Assembly (NCBI GenBank): GCA_017849615.1
Contig: JAFIGS010000010.1
Coordinates: forward strand, 62,001 to 126,000
Direction of reading: 5' to 3'
DNA length: 64,000 nucleotides
DNA from: Pseudolabrys sp.
Lineage (GTDB): Bacteria > Pseudomonadota > Alphaproteobacteria > Rhizobiales > Xanthobacteraceae
Notes under the pieces: model-generated
Databases searched by the model: none
What the model saw: the letters and a program-made list of their open reading frames with translations, nothing else
What the model was told of the DNA's origin: nothing
Shown: one piece after another, positions 8,427-15,824 of the stretch
Position numbering within the stretch: the first letter of the stretch is position 1
How the letters are laid out: each line of letters starts with the position of its first letter
Made by a program: the position numbers and the translations under genes

Positions 8427-8758
8427 CAATCTAACCCCAATGAAGCCCCTGAACGGTCAGCCCGATTATTCACACCGTCCTGTCCCGGTGGGCGGTGTTA
8501 TTGGCCGGGTACAGCCAGCGGGTAAAGTGTTTTGGTGGGCGCGACCACGCTCTTTTTATAATACGTGCAACGGTCTGATTTTACGTCAAAAATTGTGAGC
8601 AAACGTTACCGCGGGCGGTTAACGGCTGGCAAAGTGCCCTCGGCTCGGCCGGCGGCCCCTGCTGCCGGGCGGCGGAAGTGAAGCATTCCGAAGCCTGCTG
8701 CCCTATGCTACCCGATCATAAAAACCAGCTTCAAAGACGCCGGAAACGAGACGCCCCC
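8427..8758. other. Divergent intergenic region, glmM and lactate-dehydrogenase-like gene
   Basis: 332 bases between two divergent genes, with an AT-rich centre near 8550-8600 where promoters probably lie. I see no recognisable operator, RNA gene or small ORF with a good ribosome site. Confidence 0.4.
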
Positions 8759-9979
8759 ATGAAAGTTGCCGCCTGCATCGACGATCTGCGCCGGATCGCC
8801 AAGAGCCGCGTGCCGCGCGCGTTTTTCGACTACGCCGATTCCGGCTCCTACAGCGAGCAGACCCTGCGGGCCAACCGGACCGACCTCGAGGCCATCATCC
8901 TCAAGCAGCGCGTCCTGGTCGACGTCTCCGCGCGAGATCTCACCACCAGCGTGCTTGGCAAGAAGCTGGCCGCGCCGATGATCCACGCGCCGATCGGCCT
9001 TCTCGGCATGCAGCACGGCGACGGCGAAATCCTCGCCGCGCGCGCCGCCAACGAAGCCGGCATTCCGTTTACGCTATCGACCATGTCGATCGGTTCGATC
9101 GAGCATGTCGCCGAGGGCACCGGCAAGCCGTTCTGGTTCCAGCTTTACGTCATCAAGGACCGCGGCTTCTCCAAGCAACTGATGGACCGCGCCATCGCCG
9201 CCAAGGTTGATACGCTGGTGCTGACCGTGGACCTGCAGGTGCTCGGCCAGCGGCACCGGGACGTGCACAATGGCCTGACCGTGCCGCCGCAGTTCAAAAT
9301 CAAGAATGTCATCGACATCGCCACCAAGCCGGCCTGGGCCTGGAGCGTGCTCAAGGGCAAGAGCAAGACCTTCGGCAACATCGCCGGCCACGTCCCGGGC
9401 ATGGAGAGCGTCAATTCGCTGTCCGGCTGGACGCAGCAGCAGTTCGATCCGGCGCTGAACTGGAAAGACGTCGAGTGGATCAAGAAGTACTGGCCGGGCA
9501 AGCTGGTCATCAAGGGCATTCTCGATACCGATGACGCCAGGATGGCGGTCAAGCTCGGCGCCGATGCCATCGTGGTGTCGAACCATGGCGGCCGCCAGCT
9601 CGATGGTACGTCGTCGTCGATCGCCATGCTGCCGCGCGTCGTCGATGCGGTCGGCAGCGACACCGAAATCCTGTTCGACGGCGGCATCCGCACCGGCGCG
9701 GATATCCTGCGCGCGCTGGCGCTCGGCGCGCGGGCCTGCATGGTCGGCCGCGCCTTCGTCTGGGGGCTCGGCGCCGGTGGTCAGGAAGGCGTCGCCAAGG
9801 CGATCGACATCCTCAAGAAAGAGCTGAGCGTCACCATGGCGCTGACCGGCGTCGGCCGCATTTCCGACATCGACGGCCGCGTGATCGAAGGCGGCGAGGT
9901 CCCGAAGAAGCCGGCCGCCACCGCGCCCAAGCCGAGAACCAAGGCGGCGAAGACGGCAACGGCGAAGGCGGTGGAGTAA
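8759..9979 (+). CDS. lldD: FMN-dependent alpha-hydroxy-acid dehydrogenase, L-lactate dehydrogenase type
   Basis: 406 residues from the ATG at 8759; the open frame extends upstream but family alignment starts at MKVAACIDDLRRIAKSR. This TIM-barrel flavoenzyme oxidises an L-2-hydroxy acid, usually L-lactate, to the keto acid and feeds electrons to the respiratory chain. The signature SNHGGRQLDG (catalytic His276, substrate Arg279) and the FMN phosphate loop DGGIRTGADIL are present, as are the N-terminal FDYADSG and TVDLQVLGQRHRD segments. The last 25 residues are a Lys/Ala/Pro-rich tail beyond the fold. The thioesterase gene starts 2 bases after the stop. Glycolate or mandelate as substrate cannot be excluded. 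Confidence 0.88.
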   Translation: MKVAACIDDLRRIAKSRVPRAFFDYADSGSYSEQTLRANRTDLEAIILKQRVLVDVSARDLTTSVLGKKLAAPMIHAPIGLLGMQHGDGEILAARAANEAGIPFTLSTMSIGSIEHVAEGTGKPFWFQLYVIKDRGFSKQLMDRAIAAKVDTLVLTVDLQVLGQRHRDVHNGLTVPPQFKIKNVIDIATKPAWAWSVLKGKSKTFGNIAGHVPGMESVNSLSGWTQQQFDPALNWKDVEWIKKYWPGKLVIKGILDTDDARMAVKLGADAIVVSNHGGRQLDGTSSSIAMLPRVVDAVGSDTEILFDGGIRTGADILRALALGARACMVGRAFVWGLGAGGQEGVAKAIDILKKELSVTMALTGVGRISDIDGRVIEGGEVPKKPAATAPKPRTKAAKTATAKAVE

Positions 9980-9981
9980 AG

Positions 9982-10413
9982 ATGAGCCGCCCGCAGCCGC
10001 TGCCGCTATCCGACTTCCGCCACGTCACCGAGATCACCACGCGCTGGATGGACAACGACGTCTACGGCCACGTCAACAACGCCGTCTATTACTCGTTCTT
10101 CGACACCACCGTGAGCGGCTATCTCCTGAAGAGCGGCGCTGTGGATTTCAACGACAGCAAAGTGATCGGCCTCGCCGTCGAGTCGAAGTGCAGCTACTTC
10201 GCGCCGATCGCCTTTCCCGACCGCGTGCGCGGCGCGCTCAAGGTCGGCCATCTGGGCACGTCGAGCGTTCGCTACGATGTCGGCATCTTTCGCAACGATG
10301 AGCAGGCCGCCTCGGCGCAGGGCTATTTCATCCACGTCTATGTCGACCGCGACACCAACAAGCCGGTGCCGCTACCAGATAAGCTCAAGGCGGCGCTGAA
10401 GGCCTTGGATTGA
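9982..10413 (+). CDS. Acyl-CoA thioesterase, 4HBT hot-dog family
   Basis: 143 residues with the hot-dog fold. The DNDVYGHVNN motif at residues 24-33 is the signature of the 4-hydroxybenzoyl-CoA thioesterase / YbgC / FadM group, with the acidic residue and the HVNN turn in place. The enzyme would hydrolyse a short or medium acyl-CoA in the cytoplasm. It starts 2 bases after the lactate-dehydrogenase-like gene and is probably translated from the same message, though a functional link is not obvious. The acyl substrate is unknown. Confidence 0.85.
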   Translation: MSRPQPLPLSDFRHVTEITTRWMDNDVYGHVNNAVYYSFFDTTVSGYLLKSGAVDFNDSKVIGLAVESKCSYFAPIAFPDRVRGALKVGHLGTSSVRYDVGIFRNDEQAASAQGYFIHVYVDRDTNKPVPLPDKLKAALKALD

Positions 10414-10430
10414 GACAAGAGGGGCGCCCC

Positions 10431-10832
10431 TCACCCCAACCAGTTCTCCACCTTCAACCCACGCACACGTTTGAACTCGGCAAGATTGGCAGTGACCACG
10501 ACCGCACCCGCGGCGCGCGCATGGGCGGCGATCAGCAGGTCGTTGCTGCCGATCGGAGTGCCGGCTTCCTCCAGCGCGACGCGAAGGGCGCCGTAATCGG
10601 CATCGGCTGGCGCATCGAACGGCAGCACCTCGATTTCGCCGAGCAGAGCCTCGACCGCCTTGGCGATGCGTGGCGAGCCGCTCTTGGCCGCGCCGTAACG
10701 CAGTTCGGCCGCGACGATAATGCTGGTGCAGATCGCGCCGTCGCCGACTTTGGCGATGCGTTTGGCTGCTTTGCCGCGCGTGTTGCGGATGAGATCCGAG
10801 ATAATGTTGGTATCGAGCATGTAACGCGTCAC
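10431..10832 (-). CDS. vapC: VapC-family PIN-domain ribonuclease toxin
   Basis: 133 residues, the usual length. PIN-domain acidic residues are in place: Asp7 (MLDTNIIS), Glu43 (AAELRYG) and Asp98 (GSNDLLIAAHA), with the late TANLAEF segment. VapC toxins cut RNA, often initiator tRNA, when their antitoxin is degraded. Its start overlaps the antitoxin stop by 4 bases (ATGA), the standard arrangement for co-translation. No truncation is seen, so the pair should be functional. Confidence 0.92.
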   Translation of the reverse strand: MTRYMLDTNIISDLIRNTRGKAAKRIAKVGDGAICTSIIVAAELRYGAAKSGSPRIAKAVEALLGEIEVLPFDAPADADYGALRVALEEAGTPIGSNDLLIAAHARAAGAVVVTANLAEFKRVRGLKVENWLG

Positions 10833-11065
10833 AGCACGCGCTCCGGCTGCGGCGCCGGATCGTCGATCTCCGGGAACTCGTCGTCGACCGGCGTCATCGA
10901 CTTCAAGAGCGCCGTCAGCCCGCGCTTGCGCAGCGGCTCGATGACTAGGCGGTCGCCGTCACGATGCATGACCGCCTCATCGCCCGGCAGCTCGAATTCC
11001 ACCGGGATGCGGACCGCCTGATTGCGGCCGTTGCGAAACAGCCGTACGTGCCGTTGATCGGACAT
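10829..11065 (-). CDS. vapB: VapB-family antitoxin
   Basis: 78 residues. The N-terminal half (RHVRLFRNGRNQAVRIPVEFELPGDEA) is the swapped-hairpin AbrB/SpoVT DNA-binding fold of VagC/VapB antitoxins. The acidic, proline-containing C-terminus (MTPVDDEFPEIDDPAPQPE) should wrap the toxin. GAGG lies 7 bases before the ATG. A perfect inverted repeat 37 bases upstream is a candidate site for self-repression by the VapBC complex. Confidence 0.92.
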   Translation of the reverse strand: MSDQRHVRLFRNGRNQAVRIPVEFELPGDEAVMHRDGDRLVIEPLRKRGLTALLKSMTPVDDEFPEIDDPAPQPERVL

Positions 11066-11101
11066 GGACGCCTCGCTGCAGCCTTCCGGGCCGCTCTGTA
11101 T

Positions 11102-11124
11102 GGCCTATGCCATTAACATAGGCC
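11102..11124 (-). promoter_or_regulatory. Inverted repeat, candidate VapBC operator
   Basis: GGCCTATG (11102-11109), seven-base spacer, CATAGGCC (11117-11124): perfect 8-base arms with centre 48 bases before the vapB start. Toxin-antitoxin complexes of this class bind palindromes over their own promoter. It also lies upstream of the divergent DUF3422 gene, which might be affected. Confidence 0.6.
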
Positions 11125-11188
11125 GCAGGACGCCTCCCCGCAAGACGCCCCCTTGCCTTCTCTCCGCCGCCATGCCCCCATTCAGGCC

Positions 11189-12499
11189 ATGAGTGCCGAG
11201 GTCAAAATCGGAAACGGCAGCGAAGGGCAGCTTGCGCCGCATCCCCTGCGCGCGGCCGTGCTCGGCGAGGTCCATGCTCGGCCGTTCACGCCCATGGAAA
11301 CGCCGCGCCGGATCGTCCATTTCGCCTTCGCGACGCCGGGCGAAGCCGGCAAGAACGACCGCGCGGCGCTGGCTGCGCTGTGCCTGCGCGACAAGCGCGA
11401 ACCGCTCAACGCTGCCGCCAAGCACCACCGCAGTGCCTTCGACGGCGCAACGTTGCGCTGGGAGCAGCACACCGAGTTCACCACTTATACCTGGGAGATG
11501 CCATCGGCTCCGGGCCAGCCTTTCTATCCGGACGCACCGTCCCTGGCCGCGCGGATGGCATCCGTGCCGCAGCCCGGGCCGCTTCTGGTCGCGCTCGATC
11601 TGCATCTCCTGGCCGACGACGCGGAGCGGACGGTTGCGGTCGATTATCTGTTCGACCATGCCAGCCTCGCCGTGGCGGAGAATGCCGACGGCACGGTCCT
11701 TTTCGCAACCGACTTTCAGGCCGACGCCTCCGGCTTCGTGCGCATCGTCGTGCTCGATCGCGGCCTCGGGGCCGAACGCGCCGGTGCGCTGGTGCAGCGG
11801 ATCATTGAGACCGAGACCTACCGCACGCTGGCGCTGCTCGGGCTGCCGGAAGCGCATCGCATCCAGACCTCGATCGGCCGCATCGAGACGCGGCTTGCCG
11901 AACTGACGCAGGAAATCTGCACGGCGCATCAGTTGCCCGACAACCAGCGCCTACTCAATGAACTGACGGCGCTCGCCGCTGAACTCGAAGCCGGCGCCGG
12001 CACCAGCCATTATCGCTTCGGCGCCAGCCGGGCGTATAATGAGATATTGCGGCTGCGGCTGGAAACCATCGGCGAGCGCAAGGTCGGCATCTATCCGACC
12101 TGGAGCTCGTTCCTCGCGCGGCGTCTGGCGCCGGCCATGCGCACCTGCCTCGCCACCGAAGACCGCCAGGCGACCTTGTCGCAGCGGCTCGCGCGCGCCG
12201 CCAACCTGCTGCGCACCCGCGTCGATGTCGAACTGGAGCGGCAGAACCGCGACCTCCTGAAGTCGATGAACGAGCGCACGCGGCTGCAACTGCGGCTGCA
12301 GACCACGGTCGAAGGCCTGTCGGTGGCAGCCGTGAGCTACTACGTCGTCGGCCTGTTTCATTATGTGATCGAAGGCGCGCATGCCAAGGGCCTGCATATC
12401 GACACGACGTTTGCCACCGCTCTGTTCGTGCCGGTCGCCATGGTTATGATCTGGCTGCTGGTGCGCGGCATCCGCAAAAGGCATGTCGGCGGGGAGTAG
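11189..12499 (+). CDS. DUF3422 family membrane-anchored protein
   Basis: About 436 residues from the ATG at 11189; the frame opens at a TTG at 11153 but family similarity begins near the HPLRAAVLGEVHARPFTPMETPRRIVHFAF segment (residues 18-47), which marks DUF3422. The body is soluble and helical, with a coiled-coil-like stretch around residues 340-380 (ERQNRDLLKSMNERTRL), followed by two membrane helices near the C-terminus (VSYYVVGLFHYVIEGAH and FATALFVPVAMVMIWLLV) and a basic tail. This suggests a cytoplasmic domain tethered to the inner membrane. Function is unknown for the family. Confidence 0.85.
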   Translation: MSAEVKIGNGSEGQLAPHPLRAAVLGEVHARPFTPMETPRRIVHFAFATPGEAGKNDRAALAALCLRDKREPLNAAAKHHRSAFDGATLRWEQHTEFTTYTWEMPSAPGQPFYPDAPSLAARMASVPQPGPLLVALDLHLLADDAERTVAVDYLFDHASLAVAENADGTVLFATDFQADASGFVRIVVLDRGLGAERAGALVQRIIETETYRTLALLGLPEAHRIQTSIGRIETRLAELTQEICTAHQLPDNQRLLNELTALAAELEAGAGTSHYRFGASRAYNEILRLRLETIGERKVGIYPTWSSFLARRLAPAMRTCLATEDRQATLSQRLARAANLLRTRVDVELERQNRDLLKSMNERTRLQLRLQTTVEGLSVAAVSYYVVGLFHYVIEGAHAKGLHIDTTFATALFVPVAMVMIWLLVRGIRKRHVGGE

Positions 12500-12536
12500 G
12501 CGACCAACGGATGCAGCGCGGCATACTCGGCGCACT

Positions 12537-12647
12537 TCCTCTCCCCTTTGGAGAGAGGGTCGGGGTGAGGGGGCAAGTGACTATCGATAGTCCGTAACCC
12601 CTCACCCGACGCGCTTCGCGCGTCGACCTCTCCCTATGGGAGAGGTG
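12537..12647. repeat. Dispersed palindromic repeat with CTCTCCC / GGGAGAG arms
   Basis: TCCTCTCCCC...GGTCGGGGTGAGGGG at the left is mirrored by CCCCTCACCCGACGCG...CTCTCCC...GGGAGAGG at the right, with an inner GACGCGCTTCGCGCGTC hairpin near 12608-12625. This is a repeat family common between genes in Bradyrhizobium-like genomes. It lies between convergent genes (DUF3422 and the reductase fusion), so it may end transcription in both directions. Shorter relatives occur near 17346-17368 and 31545-31575. Confidence 0.6.
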
Positions 12648-12661
12648 AAGAGAGTGTGCCC

Positions 12662-14356
12662 CTACTCCGCCGCCTGCGGCATGGGCACATCGGCGAGCGC
12701 CAGCACTTGGTGAATCTGCGACACCACCTGGGCGCCTTCGCCGATCGCGGCGCCCACGCGTTTGGTCGAGCCGGCGCGCACGTCGCCGATGGCGAAGATG
12801 CCGGGCACACTGGTTTCCAGCGACATTGGCGCGCGCGCTGCAGCGCAATCGAAAGCCGCGCCGGTGACGATGAAACCCTTGTCGTCGGTGGTGACGCAAT
12901 TCTCCAGCCAGCGACCGTTCGGATCGGCGCCGATGAACAGGAACAGATGGCGCAACGCGATGGATTTTTCCGTGCCGCTGCGCACCTCGCGGAACGTCGC
13001 CGCGCGCAGGCCGCCGGTATCGCCGTCAAGCGAGACGATTTCCTTGCCGACATGCAGAGAGACATTCGACAGCGACCGGATGCGCTCGATGAGATAGCGC
13101 GACATGGTCGCCTCGAGGCCGCGGCGGACGATGAGATGCAGATGCTTCACCTTCGGCGCCAGATACACCACCGCCTGCCCCGCCGAGTTGCCGCCGCCGA
13201 TCAGCGCCACTTCTTCCCCTTCGCACAATTTGGCTTCGATGGGTGAGGCCCAATACGAAATGCCGTTATTGTCGAAATCCGACAGGTTATGAATCGCCGG
13301 CCGCCGGTAGCGCGCGCCTGAAGCAATGATCACGGTGCGCGCCATCAATGTGCCGCGGCCGTCCGACAGTTCGAGCTTGAACGGCTTGCGCGCCGCGCAA
13401 TCGGCGCCGCCGCAGTCGAGTTTGTCCACGGTGAGCGGAATAGCGATCTCGGCGCCGAACTTCTGCGCCTGATTGAAGGCGCGGCCCGCCAGCGCCATGC
13501 CGGAAATACCGGTCGGGAACCCGAGATAGTTCTCGATGCGCGCCGAGGCGCCGGCCTGGCCGCCGAAGGCGCGGCTATCGAGCACGATCATCGACAGGCC
13601 TTCGGACGCGCCGTACACGGCGGCGGCCAATCCGGCCGGCCCGGCGCCAACGACGGCGACGTCGTAGATCTTGCCGTGATCGAGCTCCGGCGTGATGCCG
13701 AGACAGGCGCCGGCTTCCGCGTCGCTTGGCCGTTTCAGAAGCTTGCCATTCGGGCAGATCATCAACGGCAGTTCGTCGTCGCGAATGCCGAACTTCTCGA
13801 CGGCGTCGCGGGCGTCGGCATCGGTGTCGACATCAAGCACCGTGCACGGATAACCGTTGCGCGACAGGAAGCCCTGCAGCCGCACGATCTCGGGCATGAA
13901 GGGACGGCCGATCAACAGCGAGCCGGCGCCTTCGGACTGGATCAATGCAACGCGGCGCAAAATGAAGGCGCGCATGACCACTTCGCCGATTTCGGCGGAG
14001 CCGACCATCAAGGCGCGGATGTGCGGGGCATCGAATGGCACGGCCGTGAGGCCGTCGGGGCCGGCACGTCCGGCGGCAAGGCTGCCATTGCCACTCAGCT
14101 GGCTGACCTCGCCGGAGAATTGCCCGGGCGTATGGGAAATCACCGAAGCGAAACGGTGCAGCCCGTCGCGGCGCTCAATCTCCAGCGTACCTTCGAGCAC
14201 GAGATAGGACGGCACATTGCGCTCGCCGGCCTCGAAGATGGACTCGCCGGGCGCGAACGCCCGGGCCGGGCCGCTGGCAAAACGCGCCATCGTTTCGGCC
14301 TGGACCGGATCGAAAACCGGAAACATTTGCTCAAAACGTTCTTCGGCAAGGCTCAT
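12662..14356 (-). CDS. Cyclic-nucleotide-binding domain fused to thioredoxin-reductase-like flavoprotein
   Basis: 564 residues from the ATG at 14356, which has GGAG 6 bases upstream; the frame extends further but without a ribosome site. Order of domains: a cNMP-binding (CRP-like) beta-roll at about 10-125 (FAPGESIFEAGERNVPSYLVLEG), a thioredoxin/glutaredoxin-like segment at about 145-220 (RLQGFLSRNGYPCTVLDVD), then an FAD/NAD(P)H reductase from about 230, with FAD loop VVGAGPAGLAA, NADPH loop GGGNSAGQA at 388-396 and the ATG-like GIFAIGDVR. The redox CxxC of thioredoxin reductase is replaced by Tyr-Trp-Ala-Ser-Pro at 368-372, so it cannot reduce thioredoxin in the classic way. Probably a redox sensor or a reductase using another acceptor. 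Confidence 0.88.
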   Translation of the reverse strand: MSLAEERFEQMFPVFDPVQAETMARFASGPARAFAPGESIFEAGERNVPSYLVLEGTLEIERRDGLHRFASVISHTPGQFSGEVSQLSGNGSLAAGRAGPDGLTAVPFDAPHIRALMVGSAEIGEVVMRAFILRRVALIQSEGAGSLLIGRPFMPEIVRLQGFLSRNGYPCTVLDVDTDADARDAVEKFGIRDDELPLMICPNGKLLKRPSDAEAGACLGITPELDHGKIYDVAVVGAGPAGLAAAVYGASEGLSMIVLDSRAFGGQAGASARIENYLGFPTGISGMALAGRAFNQAQKFGAEIAIPLTVDKLDCGGADCAARKPFKLELSDGRGTLMARTVIIASGARYRRPAIHNLSDFDNNGISYWASPIEAKLCEGEEVALIGGGNSAGQAVVYLAPKVKHLHLIVRRGLEATMSRYLIERIRSLSNVSLHVGKEIVSLDGDTGGLRAATFREVRSGTEKSIALRHLFLFIGADPNGRWLENCVTTDDKGFIVTGAAFDCAAARAPMSLETSVPGIFAIGDVRAGSTKRVGAAIGEGAQVVSQIHQVLALADVPMPQAAE

Positions 14357-14702
14357 GATGCACTCCGTCCAGTCCGGCGGACTAAGGCTGCCGGGCCCTT
14401 TGGTCGATTTCAAGATGTGTGACAAGTCGAAAATGGCGACGGGAGCGATATCGGCAAGGTTCCGGCACGGTAGGTCGTTTATGCGTCTCAGGCGCAACAA
14501 TCCGGCATTTGTCACTGACATTCCGTGTCATTGAGTGCCGAACCGACCATTATGCGTAATAATGTAGCGACGCGTCTTTTGACACTTCTCTCATCATGAG
14601 GAAGAGCTAGATTAGCATCATCACCGGGCAAGAGCCTGGGCGTCGGTGACTGAGAGACAGCGTGCGCTCTAGCCTGATGAACCGCAGGGGAGGATTGCGC
14701 CG

Positions 14703-14873
14703 ATGCCGACCACCCAGACCCGCCACGCTGAATCTTCCGACATCGACAGGCCGACCTGCGAGCAATGCGGATCGCGCATGTGGCTGCGCCAGATAGCCCA
14801 TGAGCGTTCCGGCAAGGAATTCCACACCTTCGAGTGCCCGGTGTGCGAGGTCTCGACAGCCGCGCCCCGATAA
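14703..14873 (+). CDS. Small zinc-ribbon protein (56 residues)
   Basis: An ATG at 14703 with GGGGAGG about 9 bases upstream opens a 56-codon frame ending at TAA 14871-14873. The product holds two CxxC knuckles, Cys19-x2-Cys22 (CEQCG) and Cys45-x2-Cys48 (CPVCE), spaced 22 residues apart, as in small zinc ribbons. No signal peptide. It sits alone between the divergent reductase fusion and the SOS operon. Similar short ribbons are common and unassigned in Bradyrhizobium relatives. Function unknown. Confidence 0.7.
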   Translation: MPTTQTRHAESSDIDRPTCEQCGSRMWLRQIAHERSGKEFHTFECPVCEVSTAAPR

Positions 14874-15004
14874 GAGCTGCGCGGCGGCAGCCAGGCGGCC
14901 CCCGGCGTGCTTCCCGTGACGGGCCGCGCCAGCGGTGGGCCATCTTCAGGCGGACAGCCCCTATTCCTTGCGGCTTGACGGTCTCAGCCACCTTCGGCAC
15001 ACTA

Positions 15005-15019
15005 GAACAAATAGAGAAC
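15005..15019 (+). promoter_or_regulatory. LexA (SOS) box of alphaproteobacteria
   Basis: GAAC (15005-15008), seven bases, GAAC (15016-15019): an exact match to the direct-repeat LexA operator of alphaproteobacteria (GAAC-N7-GAAC / GTTC-N7-GTTC). It lies 62 bases before the imuA start codon, where repression by LexA until DNA damage is expected. Confidence 0.88.
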
Positions 15020-15080
15020 ATAAAGACAGCATATTCGTTGGCTCGCCAACGAATAATTACGCTTCTTCAAAGGCTTGACG

Positions 15081-15824
15081 ATGCTAAACGAGTTGCGCCA
15101 GCACCTCGCCCGCTTGCAGAAACCGATCGGGGTCGCGGATGGCCCGGCGGCGCTGCCGCTGGGTGTCACTGCCGTGGACGACGTCCTCGGCGGCGGCCTT
15201 CTGCGCGGCGCGTTGCACGAAATCGCAGCGGCGAGCGAGGCGCATCTGCCCGCCGCGACCGGGTTCACGCTGGCGCTGGCGGCACTCGCCACCGGCAACA
15301 AAAGTCTCGTCTGGATCGCCGAAGATATGACGCTGACCGAGAGCGGCGTGCCTCACGGCGCCGGCCTGGAAGCCTTCGGTTTGTCACCCGAGCGGCTCGT
15401 CATCGTTGCCGTCGCCCATCGTCATGAACTGACGGCGGCGATGGAAGAAGCCCTGCGTTGCCGCGCCGTCGGCTTCGTGATCGGAGAAGCGCGCAACGGC
15501 GCGCTCGATACCGTCGCGGTGCGGCGGCTGTCGCTTGCCGCGGGCGACAGCGGCGCCCTCGCTTGTCTGCTGCGCGCGCAACCGCCACGCGACGCTTCCA
15601 CCGCCGCGACGCGGTGGATCGTGAGTGCATCGTCGTCCGCAATTGAAAAGAACTTTGGCCCCGGCGCGCCGCGCTTTGCCGTTCATCTCACCCGCAATCG
15701 CCGCGGCCCATCCGCCTCCTGGCTTCTGGAATGGAGAAATCCCGATGACCGCTTCGTCCTCGTCACGCATGCTGAGCCTGTGGCTGCCCCGCTTTGCCAC
15801 CGACCGCATCAGAAGGTTGCGTGA
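15081..15824 (+). CDS. imuA: SOS mutasome accessory protein ImuA
   Basis: 247 residues from the ATG at 15081 (AAAGG 8 bases upstream; a TTG two codons earlier is not favoured). ImuA is a RecA/SulA-like protein that, with ImuB, recruits DnaE2 for error-prone synthesis across damaged DNA. The N-terminal PLGVTAVDDVLGGGLLRGALHEI block and VWIAEDMTL strand match the degenerate RecA-like core of ImuA. The 3' end overlaps the probable imuB start by 80 bases, and a LexA box lies upstream, so expression is SOS-induced. Confidence 0.9.
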   Translation: MLNELRQHLARLQKPIGVADGPAALPLGVTAVDDVLGGGLLRGALHEIAAASEAHLPAATGFTLALAALATGNKSLVWIAEDMTLTESGVPHGAGLEAFGLSPERLVIVAVAHRHELTAAMEEALRCRAVGFVIGEARNGALDTVAVRRLSLAAGDSGALACLLRAQPPRDASTAATRWIVSASSSAIEKNFGPGAPRFAVHLTRNRRGPSASWLLEWRNPDDRFVLVTHAEPVAAPLCHRPHQKVA

